From Mesorhizobium xinjiangense (GTDB lineage: Bacteria > Pseudomonadota > Alphaproteobacteria > Rhizobiales > Rhizobiaceae), in NCBI RefSeq assembly GCF_009749525.1, contig NZ_WOAC01000003.1, positions 62,001 to 126,000 on the forward strand: 64,000 bases of DNA, read 5' to 3'. This document shows positions 31,119-41,536 of the stretch, piece by piece (the stretch's first letter is position 1; the number at the start of each line of letters is the position of its first letter). The translations under genes were made by a program, and so were the position numbers. The notes beneath the pieces were generated by a model. That model was not told the DNA's origin, searched no databases, and saw only the letters and a program-made list of their open reading frames with translations.

Positions 31119-33242
31119 TCAACCCGCAAGCAGCCGGTCGACGAGGTCCTCGGCGGCCTCCGGTATCACCGTGCCGGGTGGGAATATGGCGGTCGCCCCG
31201 GCCTTGAGGACGGCATTGAAATCATCGGGCGGAATAACCCCGCCGGCAACGATCATGATATCGCCTCGGCCAAGCTTCTCGAGCGCCTCGTTGAGTTCGG
31301 GCACGAGGGTGAGGTGCCCGGCGGCAAGAGAGGAGGCACCGACGACGTGCACGTCGTTCTCGGCGGCGAGTTTTGCGATTTCCTCCGGCGTCTGGAACAT
31401 GGCCCCGACGGTCACGTCGAAGCCGAGATCGGCAAAGGCGGTGGCGATCACCTTCTGGCCGCGGTCGTGGCCGTCCTGGCCCATCTTGGCGATCAGAATG
31501 CGCGGCGCGCCGCCGGTCTTCTTGCGGAAGGCATCGACCTTTTCCTGGACGCGCGCGACAGCGGGCACATCGCCCAGCTCCTTGCGGTAGACGCCCTTGA
31601 TCGTCTGCACGGAGGCGACGTGCCGGCCGAACACCTTTTCCATCGCCAGCGACATCTCGCCGACCGTGGCGCCGGCACGCGCCGCATTGACGCAGAATTC
31701 GAGCAGATTGGCGTTGCCGCGTGCTGCCTCGGTGAGCGCTGAAAGCGCGCTCTCGACGGCGTTGACGTCGCGGGTTCCCTTGAGCTGCTGCAGCTTGGCG
31801 AGCTGGCGCGCGCGCACCTCGGCATTGTCGACCTTGAGGACGTCGACTTCCAGATCCTGCTCGGGTCTGAACGCATTGACGCCGACAAGGGTCTGTTGGC
31901 CGGAATCGATGCGCGCCTGCGTTCGTGCCGCGGCCTCCTCGATGTGCATCTTCGGAATGCCCTTTTCGATGGCGGCGGCCATGCCGCCATACGATTCCAC
32001 CTCCTCGATATGCTGCAATGCGCGCGCGGCGAGGTCGTGCGTCAGGCGTTCGACATAGGCCGAGCCGCCCCACGGGTCGATCGTGCGCGTGGTGCCGGAC
32101 TCGGTTTGCAGAATGATCTGCGTGTTGCGCGCGATGCGGGCCGAATGGTCGGTCGGCAGGGCCAGCGCCTCGTCGAAGGCGTTGGTGTGCAGCGATTGCG
32201 TGTGCCCCTGGGTTGCGGCCATCGCCTCGATCATGGTGCGCACGATGTTGTTGTAGGGATCCTGCGCGGTCAGCGACCAGCCCGAGGTCTGGCAATGGGC
32301 GCGCAGCGACAGCGAGCGTTCCTTCTTCGGCGCAAAATTGCGCTCCATCAGGAGAGCCCACAGGAGCCGACCGGCGCGCAACTTGGCGACTTCCATGAAG
32401 AAGTTCATGCCGGCATTCCAGAAGAAGGACAGCCGCGGCGCGAAGCTGTCGACGTCGAGGCCTGCGGCGATCCCGGCGCGCACATAATCGATGCCGTCGG
32501 CGATCGTGTAGGCGAGCTCGAGATCGACCGTCGCCCCGGCCTCCTGGATATGGTAGCCGGAGATCGAGATCGAATTGAACTTCGGCATGCGCTGCGACGT
32601 GTAGGCGAAGATGTCGGAGATGATCCGCATCGACGGCTTGGGCGGATAGATATAGGTGTTGCGGACCATGAACTCCTTCAGAATGTCGTTCTGAATGGTC
32701 CCGGCGAGATCGGCCTCGGCCACACCCTGTTCCTCGCCGGCCACGATGTAGAGCGCCATGATCGGCAATACCGCGCCGTTCATGGTCATCGACACGGTCA
32801 TCTTGTCGAGCGGGATGCCGTCGAAGAGCTGACGCATGTCGAGAATGGAATCGATCGCCACGCCGGCCATGCCGACATCGCCCGCGACCCGCGGATGGTC
32901 GCTGTCATAGCCGCGATGAGTGGCAAGGTCGAACGCCACAGACAAGCCCTTCTGACCGGCGGCGAGGTTGCGCCGGTAAAAGGCGTTCGATTCCTCGGCC
33001 GTCGAGAACCCCGCATATTGCCGGATCGTCCATGGCTGCTGGACATACATGGTCGGATAGGGGCCGCGCAGAAAGGGCGCAATGCCGGGATAGCTGTCCA
33101 GGAAAGGCAGGTCGGCGAGGTCCGCCTCACTGTAGGAACGCTTGACGCGGATGCCTTCGGGCGTTGCCCAGTCGCGGGCCTCGTTCGCCAGATCGTCACT
33201 GTCGGGCGACTGCCAGGCAAGCTTGTTGAAATCCGGGATCAT
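31119..33242 (-). CDS. mutB: methylmalonyl-CoA mutase, large (B12-binding) subunit
   Basis: A 707-residue cobalamin enzyme converting methylmalonyl-CoA to succinyl-CoA in propionate catabolism. The catalytic barrel begins with [12 protein letters not shown] and has the [13 protein letters not shown] block; the C-terminal B12 domain carries [21 protein letters not shown] (DxHxxG, the Co-ligating His), [10 protein letters not shown] and AGGVIPPDD. Length matches ScpA/MutB. The ATG overlaps the stop of the small subunit (ATGA). Only 103 nt separate its 3' end from the toxin-antitoxin gene starts; it overlaps the extended antitoxin frame only. Confidence 0.96.
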   Translation of the reverse strand: MIPDFNKLAWQSPDSDDLANEARDWATPEGIRVKRSYSEADLADLPFLDSYPGIAPFLRGPYPTMYVQQPWTIRQYAGFSTAEESNAFYRRNLAAGQKGLSVAFDLATHRGYDSDHPRVAGDVGMAGVAIDSILDMRQLFDGIPLDKMTVSMTMNGAVLPIMALYIVAGEEQGVAEADLAGTIQNDILKEFMVRNTYIYPPKPSMRIISDIFAYTSQRMPKFNSISISGYHIQEAGATVDLELAYTIADGIDYVRAGIAAGLDVDSFAPRLSFFWNAGMNFFMEVAKLRAGRLLWALLMERNFAPKKERSLSLRAHCQTSGWSLTAQDPYNNIVRTMIEAMAATQGHTQSLHTNAFDEALALPTDHSARIARNTQIILQTESGTTRTIDPWGGSAYVERLTHDLAARALQHIEEVESYGGMAAAIEKGIPKMHIEEAAARTQARIDSGQQTLVGVNAFRPEQDLEVDVLKVDNAEVRARQLAKLQQLKGTRDVNAVESALSALTEAARGNANLLEFCVNAARAGATVGEMSLAMEKVFGRHVASVQTIKGVYRKELGDVPAVARVQEKVDAFRKKTGGAPRILIAKMGQDGHDRGQKVIATAFADLGFDVTVGAMFQTPEEIAKLAAENDVHVVGASSLAAGHLTLVPELNEALEKLGRGDIMIVAGGVIPPDDFNAVLKAGATAIFPPGTVIPEAAEDLVDRLLAG

Positions 33243-34681
33243 GCGTCACCACCGGCCAATTCGTCGTCGCGCATGGCGGCCAATTGCTCGCAGAACATGA
33301 CGCCATCCTGGGGTATCGGTCGGCGGGGCGCGGCAAGGCTCGCGACCGTACGCTCCGTTTCGGCAGGATATACCGTCGTGCCGACAATGCTGCGCCGGCC
33401 GTTGCGCAGCGCTTCAGCCCGTTCGTCGCGTGCGCTGCGGACGCGTTGCTGGAATTTGCCCTCGGCTAGGCTGTACAGAATGCCGCCCTCGGCCTCGATG
33501 ACCTGGAATTCGCGCCATGCCGCGCGGCACAGCGCGTCGGTCAACTCTTCGACGCCGCCTGCTCCGGCCGCCGGGTCGCCGACGAAGTCGATATGGCTCT
33601 CCTGAGCCAGGACGAGGTGCGTGTTGCGGGCGATGCGCCGCGCGAATGCGTCGGGCAGGCCGTGGGCATAGGTGTGCGGCAGGACCGATATCGCGTCCGC
33701 GCCGCCACAGGCAGCGGCAAACACCGCGATGGTGGAGCGCAGGATGTTGGTCTCGGGATCCTTCTCGGCCAGCATGCGCCACGAGGTCTCGGCGTGAATG
33801 CGTGCCGGCGACGGCTCGATGGAGCAGGCTTCCTGAACGCGCGTCCAAAGCCGCCTCAGCGCGCGCAGCTTGGCCATGGTCAGGAACTGGTCCTGGGTGG
33901 CCGCCGTCGCGAAGCCGATATGCGGCGCGGCGTAGATGAGCGGCTGCCTGGCCATTTCGAACATGCGCAGATGCGAGGCGGCCGAGGCGATCATGAAGCC
34001 CAGTTCCTGCGCCTCGGTGGCGCCGGCATTGTGGCAGACCCGCCCGTCGGCCTCCAGAAGAACGCCGGGAACGCCGAGCGCGAAGAAATGCGCCAGTGAT
34101 TGCGGCATCGAGGCCAGCAGCGCCTCGATCGACATGCGCAGCCGCCCGGTGCCGGCAAAAAGCGCCGCCGGATCGATGCCGAACGACAATGTCAACCGCC
34201 CCGGATCGGCCCGCCGCTCGGTCAGATGGGCGACCAGCCATTCGAGCGACAAGCGGCTCGTCGGATGCGTATCGATGCGCAGATGCAGCTTGTTGAGCGG
34301 CAGGTCCTTCAGCACCTGCGCCACGGCGTCCTGTGTCGCCGGCAGGCCGAAGCCGAATGCGTTGGGCGCGCCTTCGAAGACGAGCGACAGCCCCGTGGCG
34401 CCGTTGGCGATGTCGTCGGCCGCCTGGAGGCTGGCGCGCGCCAGGTCGGGGTCGTCGACGCGCTGCACCGAGTGCCACATGGAACCGGGCTGGGCGCGGT
34501 GCTGCGGCCGGGGATCGTGGAGACGTTCGTAGAGCGGATCGATGCGGATGCCGTCGTCGCTGTAGGAAACCAGCGCCTCGTCAAAAGACGTTCCCTTGAG
34601 CGCCTTCGTCGCCAGTGCCAGCCATTCCTCGCGGCTTGGCGCCGGGAATCGAGAGCTATCGATCAGATTGCTTTCCATCAT
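33239..34681 (-). CDS. mutA: methylmalonyl-CoA mutase, small subunit
   Basis: A 480-residue mutase-like subunit that pairs with MutB but lacks the B12-ligand DxHxxG motif. It aligns along the barrel: [71 protein letters not shown] and the [22 protein letters not shown] block. Its role is structural in the heterodimer. The start is ATG 34681 or the adjacent ATG 34678. It is the first gene of a two-gene operon, coupled to mutB by a 4-nt overlap. Confidence 0.93.
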   Translation of the reverse strand: MMESNLIDSSRFPAPSREEWLALATKALKGTSFDEALVSYSDDGIRIDPLYERLHDPRPQHRAQPGSMWHSVQRVDDPDLARASLQAADDIANGATGLSLVFEGAPNAFGFGLPATQDAVAQVLKDLPLNKLHLRIDTHPTSRLSLEWLVAHLTERRADPGRLTLSFGIDPAALFAGTGRLRMSIEALLASMPQSLAHFFALGVPGVLLEADGRVCHNAGATEAQELGFMIASAASHLRMFEMARQPLIYAAPHIGFATAATQDQFLTMAKLRALRRLWTRVQEACSIEPSPARIHAETSWRMLAEKDPETNILRSTIAVFAAACGGADAISVLPHTYAHGLPDAFARRIARNTHLVLAQESHIDFVGDPAAGAGGVEELTDALCRAAWREFQVIEAEGGILYSLAEGKFQQRVRSARDERAEALRNGRRSIVGTTVYPAETERTVASLAAPRRPIPQDGVMFCEQLAAMRDDELAGGDA

Positions 34682-35040
34682 CTGTCCGCAGTGAAAGGAG
34701 CATGCCCACCAGTCATGACTTTAAGGCCGTTGTCCGTGCGCGGCAACATGACTGCCGGGCAGGCCCGCCCTTTCCGGCGCGCGCCGACGGGAGTGTTGCA
34801 GCCAAACCTCAGACGGGCCGGACCGTACGGTCCGCAGCTCTCCGCCGTTCGACATGGTTTCATTTCGCTTCTCCCGCGGCAATCCCGGCTACCATCGGAT
34901 ACAGTCTGGCGGCGGGCCCGGCAACTGGCCTTTGGTCCAATCGATGCAACACCGTTGTGAGACACGGATGCGGCGATTATAGGTTGACCCAGGATGTGGA
35001 CGCCTGCGGGCTGCCGCGACAATGGATTGGAGGGTGACAT
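34682..35040. other. divergent intergenic region with a 16-bp palindrome
   Basis: 359 nt between mutA and the DUF853 ATPase with no supportable gene. It holds the perfect palindrome CGGACCGTACGGTCCG at 34819-34834, placed to affect either divergent promoter, and otherwise only Arg/Pro-rich frame shadows. GGAGGG just before 35041 is the ATPase ribosome site. Confidence 0.45.
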
Positions 35041-36603
35041 ATGGGGGGTGACGACAGCCTCTTCCTCGGAGCAAGCCGCACGCCTGACGACGCTTACCAG
35101 AGGCCCGAGGAACTGCTTTACAAATATGCCAATCGCCATGGCCTCGTCACCGGCGCCACCGGCACTGGCAAGACGGTGTCGCTGCAGGTGCTCGCCGAGG
35201 GGTTCTCCAAAGCCGGCGTCCCGGTCTTCTGTGCCGACATCAAGGGCGACCTCTCCGGCATCTCGATGGCCGGCGAGGCCAAGGATTTCCTGCTCAAACG
35301 TGCCGAGGCGGTGCGGCTCGATCCATACGAGTTCGAGCAGTTTCCAGTCATCTTCTGGGATCTTTTCGGCGAACAAGGCCACCCCGTTCGCACGACCATA
35401 ACGCAGATGGGGCCGCTACTCCTGTCGCGGCTGATGAACCTGTCGGACGCCCAGGAAGGGGTGCTCAACATCGCCTTTCGCATCGCCGACGAGGAGGGGA
35501 TGCTGCTGCTCAACATGAAGGACCTGCAGGCGATGCTGGTCAATCTGGCCGAACGTGCCGACGAGATTTCGGCGCGCTACGGCAATGTCTCCAAGCAGTC
35601 GGTCGGCGCCATCCAGCGCTCCCTCCTGGTGCTGGAGCAGCAGGGCGGCGATCATTTCTTCGGCGAGCCGTCGCTGCATATCAAGGACATCATGCGTACG
35701 ACGAAGGACGGACGCGGCGCCATCAACGTGCTTGCCGCCGACAAGCTGATGATGAATCCGCGCCTCTACGCGACCTTCCTGTTGTGGCTTCTGTCGGAAC
35801 TGTTCGAGGTCCTGCCGGAGATCGGCGATCCGGAGCGGCCGAAGCTGGTCTTCTTCTTCGACGAGGCGCATCTCTTGTTCGACGAGGCGCCCAAGATCCT
35901 CATCGACCGCGTGGAGCAGGTGGTTCGCCTGATCCGCTCCAAGGGCGTCGGCGTCTATTTCGTGACGCAGAACCCGCTGGACGTGCCCGAGACCGTGCTG
36001 GCGCAATTGGGCAACCGGGTGCAGCACGCGCTGCGCGCCTATACCCCACCCGAGCAGAAGGCGGTCAAGACGGCAGCCGATACCTTCCGCCCCAACCCCG
36101 ATTTCGACTGCGCCGATGCAATCACCCAGCTCGGTGTTGGCGAGGCGCTCGTGTCCACCCTCGAGGAAAAGGGTGTGCCGTCGATGGTCCAGCGCACGCT
36201 CATCAGGCCGCCGTCATCGCGTTTGGGCGCGATCACCGAGGCCGAGCGTCAGGAAATCATGAAAATCAGTCCCGTCGCCGGACGGTATGACGAGGCCGTC
36301 GACCGGGAGTCCGCGTTCGAGATCCTGCGCAAGCGGACCGAAGACGCGGCGCAGGCACACCAGGAAGCCACACAGGAGCAGCCGGCGGGCGAGCGCTCGC
36401 GCTGGACCCTGCCGGATTTCGACGAGGATTACGAGAAGCGCATGGGCCGCACGACAAGCCGGTCCAGGACGACGTCCAGCCGCTCGCGGAGCTCCGGCCG
36501 CCAGTCGGTCACCGAGGCGACCATCAAATCCGTGGCCCGATCGATGGGCACGTCGCTCGGCCGGGCGATCGTGCGCGGTATCCTGGGCAGCCTGAAACGG
36601 TGA
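35041..36603 (+). CDS. HerA-like/DUF853 ATPase (YjgR family)
   Basis: A 520-residue P-loop ATPase of the FtsK/HerA superfamily, close to E. coli YjgR in length and layout. Walker A is [14 protein letters not shown] (about residue 37), Walker [17 protein letters not shown], the sensor segment [30 protein letters not shown] Ser/Arg-rich stretch (residues ~468-490, [17 protein letters not shown]) precedes a short amphipathic tail ending [15 protein letters not shown]. It is presumed a hexameric DNA/protein-translocating ATPase; the biological role is unknown. GGAGGG precedes the ATG by 7 nt. Its 3' end is shared with ldt through a bidirectional hairpin. Confidence 0.9.
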   Translation: MGGDDSLFLGASRTPDDAYQRPEELLYKYANRHGLVTGATGTGKTVSLQVLAEGFSKAGVPVFCADIKGDLSGISMAGEAKDFLLKRAEAVRLDPYEFEQFPVIFWDLFGEQGHPVRTTITQMGPLLLSRLMNLSDAQEGVLNIAFRIADEEGMLLLNMKDLQAMLVNLAERADEISARYGNVSKQSVGAIQRSLLVLEQQGGDHFFGEPSLHIKDIMRTTKDGRGAINVLAADKLMMNPRLYATFLLWLLSELFEVLPEIGDPERPKLVFFFDEAHLLFDEAPKILIDRVEQVVRLIRSKGVGVYFVTQNPLDVPETVLAQLGNRVQHALRAYTPPEQKAVKTAADTFRPNPDFDCADAITQLGVGEALVSTLEEKGVPSMVQRTLIRPPSSRLGAITEAERQEIMKISPVAGRYDEAVDRESAFEILRKRTEDAAQAHQEATQEQPAGERSRWTLPDFDEDYEKRMGRTTSRSRTTSSRSRSSGRQSVTEATIKSVARSMGTSLGRAIVRGILGSLKR

Positions 36604-36614
36604 AGCGGACCGGA

Positions 36615-36639
36615 GCGGGCGGCTTCTTGTGCCGCCCGC
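36615..36639. terminator. bidirectional hairpin between convergent genes
   Basis: A perfect 9-bp stem GCGGGCGGC / GCCGCCCGC with loop TTCTTGT, 11 nt after the ATPase stop and 10 nt before the end of the convergent L,D-transpeptidase gene. There is no strong T-run. Confidence 0.6.
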
Positions 36640-36649
36640 CTGCCAATCT

Positions 36650-37369
36650 TCAGTAGACGACGATGGGCGTCTTGTTGGGAACGCGGCTGTAGAGGTCGAT
36701 GACGTCCTGATTGACCATCCGTACGCAACCGGAGGACACCGATTTGCCGATGGTCCACCATTCGGGAGAGCCGTGGACACGGTAGAGCGTGTCCTTGCCG
36801 TCCTGGAAGATGTAGAGTGCGCGGGCGCCAAGAGGGTTTTTCAGGCCGGGCGCCATGCCGCCATTGCGCACGCTGTATTTCTCCAGATCAGGCGAGCGCG
36901 CGATCATCTCGTCCGGCGGCGTCCATGTCGGCCAGGGCCGCTTCCACTGGATGAGGGCGCGGCCCGACCATTCGAAGCCGGCGCGTCCCAGGCCCACGCC
37001 ATAGCGAATGGCCTGGCCGGATTCGCGCACGAGGTAGAGGTAGTGATTGGACGTGTCGACGACGACCGAGCCCGGCCGCTCGCCGGTCGGGTCGGTCACG
37101 ATCTGGCGCAGAAACTGTTCCTCGATCTTTTGCACCGGCACCGGCGGTATCTCGAAGCCGCCATCGGCAACCGGGCCGTACATTGTCCTGTACCCGGCCA
37201 TCGATTCATCGATGTGCAGATCGGACGGCGTTTTCGTTCCCGACGCGGGCCCCGACGGCTCGCCCAGCGTGGTGCAGGATGCCAGCGATGCGGAGGCCGC
37301 GCCGGCAATGGACGCTCGAAGAAAGGCGCGCCGGTCGAGGCGCGCGTGAAAAGCAGAACTGGTGGACAT
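36650..37369 (-). CDS. L,D-transpeptidase (YkuD domain), exported
   Basis: A 239-residue secreted enzyme. The N-terminus has a twin-arginine-like LDRRAFLRASI, a hydrophobic stretch and a lipobox-like LASC (Cys about residue 32), so it is probably an exported lipoprotein. The YkuD domain spans about residues 100-239 with VVDTSNHYLYLV at its start and the catalytic YRVHGSPEWWTIG...SSGCVRM (His...Ser-x-Gly-Cys-x-Arg). It forms 3-3 peptidoglycan crosslinks or attaches lipoprotein, important in this order. The longer frame upstream to 38374 runs through the HAD gene and is a shadow. Confidence 0.92.
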   Translation of the reverse strand: MSTSSAFHARLDRRAFLRASIAGAASASLASCTTLGEPSGPASGTKTPSDLHIDESMAGYRTMYGPVADGGFEIPPVPVQKIEEQFLRQIVTDPTGERPGSVVVDTSNHYLYLVRESGQAIRYGVGLGRAGFEWSGRALIQWKRPWPTWTPPDEMIARSPDLEKYSVRNGGMAPGLKNPLGARALYIFQDGKDTLYRVHGSPEWWTIGKSVSSGCVRMVNQDVIDLYSRVPNKTPIVVY

Positions 37370-37548
37370 TCTAACCTGTAACCCAAGACATTGAACCCGA
37401 TGCGCCGCCGAGATGCCGGGAGCGCCCCCTCCCGCAGGATGCGATAGGCGTTTCCAATTCTGGCTGCAGGGTGATGAAAGAATGGCAAAGGCGTGACTGC
37501 GCCGCCCTGTGACATTCACGCAACAGCGGCGCCCACCGCGGCTGCGCG

Positions 37549-38211
37549 TCAGGAGGCCTTCAGAATACCGTTGAGGGAGGGCAGGATGAGCCCGGGCGGG
37601 TAGTCGCGATACTCGTCCGGCTGGTCGGTGCGGTTGATCCAGACGGTGCGGAAGCCGAATTTCGTCGCCCCGGCAACGTCCCAGCGATTGGATGACTGGA
37701 ACGAGACCGCATCGGGATAGAGTCGCCAGGCCGTGGTCACGAGGTCGTAGACGGCCGGATCGGTCTTGAACCTGCCGATCGCATCGACGGAAAAGATGTC
37801 GTCGAGCACGATGTCGAGGCCGGCCGACTTCGCTGCGGCCTCCAGCATGGCGGGCGAGCCGTTGGAAAGGATCGCCAGGCGTGCGCCATCGGCCTTGAGC
37901 GCCTTGAGGACGGCCGGAACCTCGGGATAGCAGTCGAGCTTCCAGTAGGCGTCGAGCAGGTCGGCGCGCAGGCTCCTGTCGGCCGAGGGGACCTTGTCGA
38001 AGGCGAAGTCGAGCGCCTGCACGGTCAATTCCCAGAAATCGAGATAGGCGCCCATCATCGACCGGGTCCAGGAATATTCGAGCTGCTTGGCGCGCCAGAT
38101 CTCCGACAGCGCCTGTCCCTCGGGACCGATCCCGGCGGCGTGACGGCGCACGGCCGCATGCACGTCGAACAACGTGCCGTAAGCGTCGAATATGTATGCT
38201 GCGTGATGCAT
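37549..38211 (-). CDS. haloacid dehalogenase, type II (HAD superfamily)
   Basis: A 220-residue L-2-haloacid dehalogenase-type HAD enzyme. Motif I FDAYGTLFDVHA has the nucleophilic Asp, motif II LAILSNGSP, the lysine segment GRFKTDPAVYDL and the type-II signature SFQSSNRWDVAGATKFGF. Substrate unproven; many chromosomal members have weak or no dehalogenase activity. ATG 38211 (MHHAAYIF) has AAGGGG 10 nt upstream; GTG 38217, two codons earlier, is an alternative. It is divergent from the aminotransferase. Confidence 0.88.
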   Translation of the reverse strand: MHHAAYIFDAYGTLFDVHAAVRRHAAGIGPEGQALSEIWRAKQLEYSWTRSMMGAYLDFWELTVQALDFAFDKVPSADRSLRADLLDAYWKLDCYPEVPAVLKALKADGARLAILSNGSPAMLEAAAKSAGLDIVLDDIFSVDAIGRFKTDPAVYDLVTTAWRLYPDAVSFQSSNRWDVAGATKFGFRTVWINRTDQPDEYRDYPPGLILPSLNGILKAS

Positions 38212-38358
38212 CGGCACCGAACCCCTTCGAGACGAGTTGATCGAAAGAGCGGGATGCGGTCAAGTGGTGCTCTGGCGTAAGAAATTTCGTTCCGCAGGCG
38301 ATTGACGCATGCCGGCGAAAGTCTATCCATAGGCGCCCATCAATCAGGGATGCAGACA

Positions 38359-39234
38359 ATGGCTGTGGACACATCGGCGGATTCGACCACCTGGACCTAT
38401 CTCGACGGGGATTGGCACGAGGGCAATGTCGCGATCGTGGGGCCGCGCAGTCACGTCATGTGGCTCGGATCGAGCGTGTTCGACGGCGCGCGCTGGTTCG
38501 ATGGCGTGGCGCCCGACCTCGACCGGCACAGCGCGCGGGTCAACGATTCCGCGATTGCGCTGGGGCTCAAGCCGACCATGAGCGTCGACGAGATCGTCGG
38601 TCTGACGCGTGACGGGCTGCAGAAGTTCGACGGCAAGACCGCCGTTTATATCCGGCCGATGTACTGGGCCGAGCACGGCGGCTATATGGGCGTTCCGGCC
38701 GATCCCGCCTCGACGCGTTTCTGCCTCTGCCTCTACGAGGCGCCGATGATCGCGCCGTCGGGCTTTTCGGTGAGCGTTTCCCCGTTCCGCCGACCGACGA
38801 TCGAGACGATGCCGACCAATGCCAAGGCGGGCTGCCTTTACCCCAACAATGCGCGCGCCATCGTCGAAGCCAAGTCGCGCGGCTTCGACAATGCGCTTGT
38901 GCTCGACATGCTGGGCAACGTCGCCGAGACGGGCACGTCGAATATTTTCATGGTCAAGGACGGCGTTGTCTTCACCCCGTCACCCAACGGCACCTTCCTG
39001 TCGGGCATCACCCGGTCGCGCACCATCAGCCTGCTCAAGGACGCCGGCATCGAGACGGTGGAAAAGACGCTGAGCGTTCGCGACTTTCTTTATGCCGACG
39101 AAATCTTCTCGACAGGCAACCACTCCAAGGTGGTTCCCGTTATCCGCATCGAGGACCGCGAACTGCAGCCGGGACCGGTGGCCAGAAAGGCGCGCGACCT
39201 TTACCTGGAGTGGGCTCATTCGCTCGCCGCCTGA
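38359..39234 (+). CDS. branched-chain amino acid aminotransferase (class IV PLP)
   Basis: A 291-residue class IV aminotransferase. It has the PLP lysine segment TNAKAGCLYPNNARA, SSVFDGARWFDGVAPDLDRH near the N-terminus, the cofactor-binding ETGTSNIFMVKDG and the SGITRSRTISLLKDAG block. The MAVDTSADSTTWTYLDGDW start resembles the rhizobial IlvE paralog that lies outside the ilv operon. It transfers the amino group between branched-chain amino acids and 2-oxoglutarate. ATG 38359 follows AGGG by about 9 nt; ATGs at 38350 and 38302 are in frame. Confidence 0.9.
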   Translation: MAVDTSADSTTWTYLDGDWHEGNVAIVGPRSHVMWLGSSVFDGARWFDGVAPDLDRHSARVNDSAIALGLKPTMSVDEIVGLTRDGLQKFDGKTAVYIRPMYWAEHGGYMGVPADPASTRFCLCLYEAPMIAPSGFSVSVSPFRRPTIETMPTNAKAGCLYPNNARAIVEAKSRGFDNALVLDMLGNVAETGTSNIFMVKDGVVFTPSPNGTFLSGITRSRTISLLKDAGIETVEKTLSVRDFLYADEIFSTGNHSKVVPVIRIEDRELQPGPVARKARDLYLEWAHSLAA

Positions 39235-39346
39235 CAAGGCGGGGGTTGAATGAAGGATCACAGGCATAGCCGGTGTTGCGGCGCTACGCCGAGCACCTAT
39301 CTTGTGCGGTGTACCGCATTGATTTTCAACGAGGGAGAATGACCCG

Positions 39347-39949
39347 ATGGCTTTTGAACTGCCCGACCTGCCGTATGATTACGAAGCGCTTCAGCCTTAC
39401 ATGTCCAAGGAGACGCTCGAATATCATCACGACAAGCACCACAAGGCCTATGTCGACAACGGCAACAAGCTCGCCGCCGAGGCCGGCATGGAAGGAAAGT
39501 CGCTCGAGGAGATCGTCAAGGAATCCTTCGGCAAGAACCCCGGGCTCTTCAACAATGCCGGCCAGCACTACAACCACATCCATTTCTGGAAATGGATGAA
39601 GAAGGGCGGCGGCGGCAAGAGCCTGCCCGGCAAGCTGCAGACGGCTGTCGACAGCGATCTCGGCGGCTATGACAAGTTCCGTGCCGATTTCATCAATGCG
39701 GGCACGACGCAGTTCGGCTCCGGCTGGGCGTGGCTGGCCGTCAAGAACGGCAAGCTGGAGGTCATGAAGACGCCGAACGGCGAGAATCCGCTCGTCCATG
39801 GCGCCTCGCCGATCCTCGGCGTCGATGTGTGGGAGCATTCCTATTACATCGACTACCGCAACGCGCGGCCGAAATATCTGGAAGCCTTCGTCGACAATCT
39901 CATCAACTGGGACCACGTCCTGGAGATGTACGAAGCGGCCACGGCCTGA
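39347..39949 (+). CDS. sodB: superoxide dismutase, Fe/Mn type
   Basis: A 200-residue cytoplasmic SOD. The metal ligands are recognisable in TLEYHHDKHHKAYV (His27), NNAGQHYNHIHFWKWM, and DVWEHSYYIDYRNARPKYLEAF (Asp and His). It disproportionates superoxide. GAGGGAG lies upstream of the ATG. No signal peptide. A strong hairpin follows the gene, so it is likely monocistronic. Confidence 0.96.
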   Translation: MAFELPDLPYDYEALQPYMSKETLEYHHDKHHKAYVDNGNKLAAEAGMEGKSLEEIVKESFGKNPGLFNNAGQHYNHIHFWKWMKKGGGGKSLPGKLQTAVDSDLGGYDKFRADFINAGTTQFGSGWAWLAVKNGKLEVMKTPNGENPLVHGASPILGVDVWEHSYYIDYRNARPKYLEAFVDNLINWDHVLEMYEAATA

Positions 39950-39957
39950 TCGTTTCC

Positions 39958-39984
39958 GGCGCGTCCGGGCGGTCCGGACGCGCC
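39958..39984 (+). terminator. terminator-like hairpin after sodB
   Basis: A perfect 10-bp stem GGCGCGTCCG / CGGACGCGCC with loop GGCGGTC, 8 nt after the sodB stop. It lacks a T-run. Confidence 0.55.
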
Positions 39985-40117
39985 GCTACGTTGACAGTGC
40001 GTCAACGAAATTTACCGACCGCTCACGCAAGCGTGACCCCCACGTTACCAATAGACGTGCAAGATCAATTCCGTAGCCAACGGGCCTAGCGCCCCTAGCC
40101 AAGCTGCGGAGGACTTC

Positions 40118-40570
40118 ATGAAATTGTTGCTGATACCGGCAGCGGTACTTGCCCTTTCTGCGAGCGCCGTGACGGCCGCCGACGATCCGATCGCCGTGCG
40201 CCAGGCGCTGATGCAGGCCAATGCCGGGGCTGCGGGTCTTTCCGGTGCGATGTTGAAGGGCGAGCTGGACTACAATCCGGCCGTGGCGAAGGCCGCGATT
40301 GCCACCTTCAACGCGGTTGCATCGTCCTATGGCCACTATTTTCCGGAGGGTTCGGAAGGCAACGGCGAAACCACCGCTTCGCCGAAGATCTGGGAGGACA
40401 TGGCCGGTTTCCAGGAGGCGGTCGGCAAGTTCGAAACCGATGCTGCCGGCGCGGTGGAGGCTTCGGGAAAGGACGGTCCGGCCGATCTCGATACGTTCAA
40501 GGCCGCCGTCGGGCCGGTGCTCGGAAACTGCAAGAGTTGCCACGAATCGTTTCGCGTGCAGGATAACTAG
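40118..40570 (+). CDS. cytochrome c', exported
   Basis: A 150-residue protein with a cleavable signal peptide (MKLLLIPAAVLALSASAVTA) followed by a four-helix cytochrome c' domain. The single haem motif CKSCH is at the C-terminus (GNCKSCHESFRVQDN), as in class II cytochromes. It binds NO or acts in periplasmic electron transfer. GGAGGAC precedes the ATG. The following diheme cytochrome starts 21 nt later on the same strand, so they form a two-gene unit, probably donor and acceptor. Confidence 0.93.
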   Translation: MKLLLIPAAVLALSASAVTAADDPIAVRQALMQANAGAAGLSGAMLKGELDYNPAVAKAAIATFNAVASSYGHYFPEGSEGNGETTASPKIWEDMAGFQEAVGKFETDAAGAVEASGKDGPADLDTFKAAVGPVLGNCKSCHESFRVQDN

Positions 40571-40591
40571 GCGTTCCAAAAGGATTCGCTC

Positions 40592-41536
40592 ATGCTACGC
40601 ACGCTCGCCGCCGCCCTGGGAATCATAATGATCCTCGGCGGGGCGACGCTCTGGCTCCTCACGGCACCGCGCTCTCTCGATGCCGCGGTGCTGGCCGAAG
40701 CGCCGGATGGCGATGCGGCGCGCGGCGAGCGCGTATTCTGGACAGCCGGCTGCACCTCCTGTCATGCCAGGCCGAGAGCCGAGGGCGAGGCGGTGCTGGA
40801 ACTGGCCGGCGGGCTGGAACTGAAGACGGCCTTCGGGACGTTCGTCGCGCCCAACATCTCCCAGCATGAGCGCGACGGCATCGGCGGCTGGAGTTTTGCC
40901 GACTTTGCCAATTCCATGCTGCGCGGCGTGTCGCCCGGAGGCAGTCATCTCTATCCCGCCTTCCCCTATGCCTCTTATGCGCGCATGGACCTGTCGGACG
41001 TGGCCGATCTCTATGCTTTCATGCGCACCCTGCCGGCGGTCGAGGGCCGCCCGGGCGGGCACAGCCTGGACTTTCCCTACAATATCCGCCGCGGCATCGG
41101 CGTGTGGAAATTATTGAACCTCCACCCGGAGCCGGTCGTCGCTCTGGCCGACGACGCGCCCGAGGCCGTGCGTCGCGGCCGCTATCTCGTGGAGGGGCCC
41201 GGCCATTGCGGCGAGTGCCACACGCCGCGCAACCGGCTGGGCGGCTCGATCCTGGCGCAATGGCTGGCTGGTGCCGTGGCCGCGGAAGGCGACGGGATCG
41301 TGCCCAACATCACCGGCGGCGAGGGCGGCATTGCCGACTGGTCGCACAACGACATCGCCTATTACCTCGAAAGCGGCTTTACGCCGGACTTCGATTCGGT
41401 CGGTGGCGCGATGGTGGCGGTGCAGAAGAACACCGCACGCCTGCCGGCAGAGGATCTGGCGGCGATCGCGGCCTATCTGAAGGCCGCGCCGCCGCATCCC
41501 AATGGCTATCCGGCGCGCCGGCCGGCTACGCAGTAG
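40592..41536 (+). CDS. membrane-anchored diheme c-type cytochrome
   Basis: A 314-residue protein with an N-terminal uncleaved anchor (LAAALGIIMILGGATLWLL) and two class I cytochrome domains, with haem motifs CTSCH (about residue 54) and CGECH (about residue 207). FVAPNISQHERDGIGGW and IVPNITGGEGGIADW carry the distal Met/loop regions. It resembles the cytochrome subunits of membrane-bound dehydrogenases (alcohol/gluconate/sorbose type), but no dehydrogenase gene is adjacent. It is cotranscribed with cytochrome c' by proximity. The 3' end overlaps convergent ptrB by 11 nt. Confidence 0.9.
   Translation: MLRTLAAALGIIMILGGATLWLLTAPRSLDAAVLAEAPDGDAARGERVFWTAGCTSCHARPRAEGEAVLELAGGLELKTAFGTFVAPNISQHERDGIGGWSFADFANSMLRGVSPGGSHLYPAFPYASYARMDLSDVADLYAFMRTLPAVEGRPGGHSLDFPYNIRRGIGVWKLLNLHPEPVVALADDAPEAVRRGRYLVEGPGHCGECHTPRNRLGGSILAQWLAGAVAAEGDGIVPNITGGEGGIADWSHNDIAYYLESGFTPDFDSVGGAMVAVQKNTARLPAEDLAAIAAYLKAAPPHPNGYPARRPATQ

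Noticed and set aside
31896-33605. 569-codon plus-strand ORF across mutB/mutA
   Set aside because: It spans the junction of two genes on the other strand and reads as Arg/Gly/Asp-rich shadow.
36650-38374. 574-codon frame suggesting a fusion upstream of the L,D-transpeptidase
   Set aside because: Sequence beyond 37369 overlaps the HAD gene in another frame and has no homology-like features; the exported N-terminus begins at 37369.
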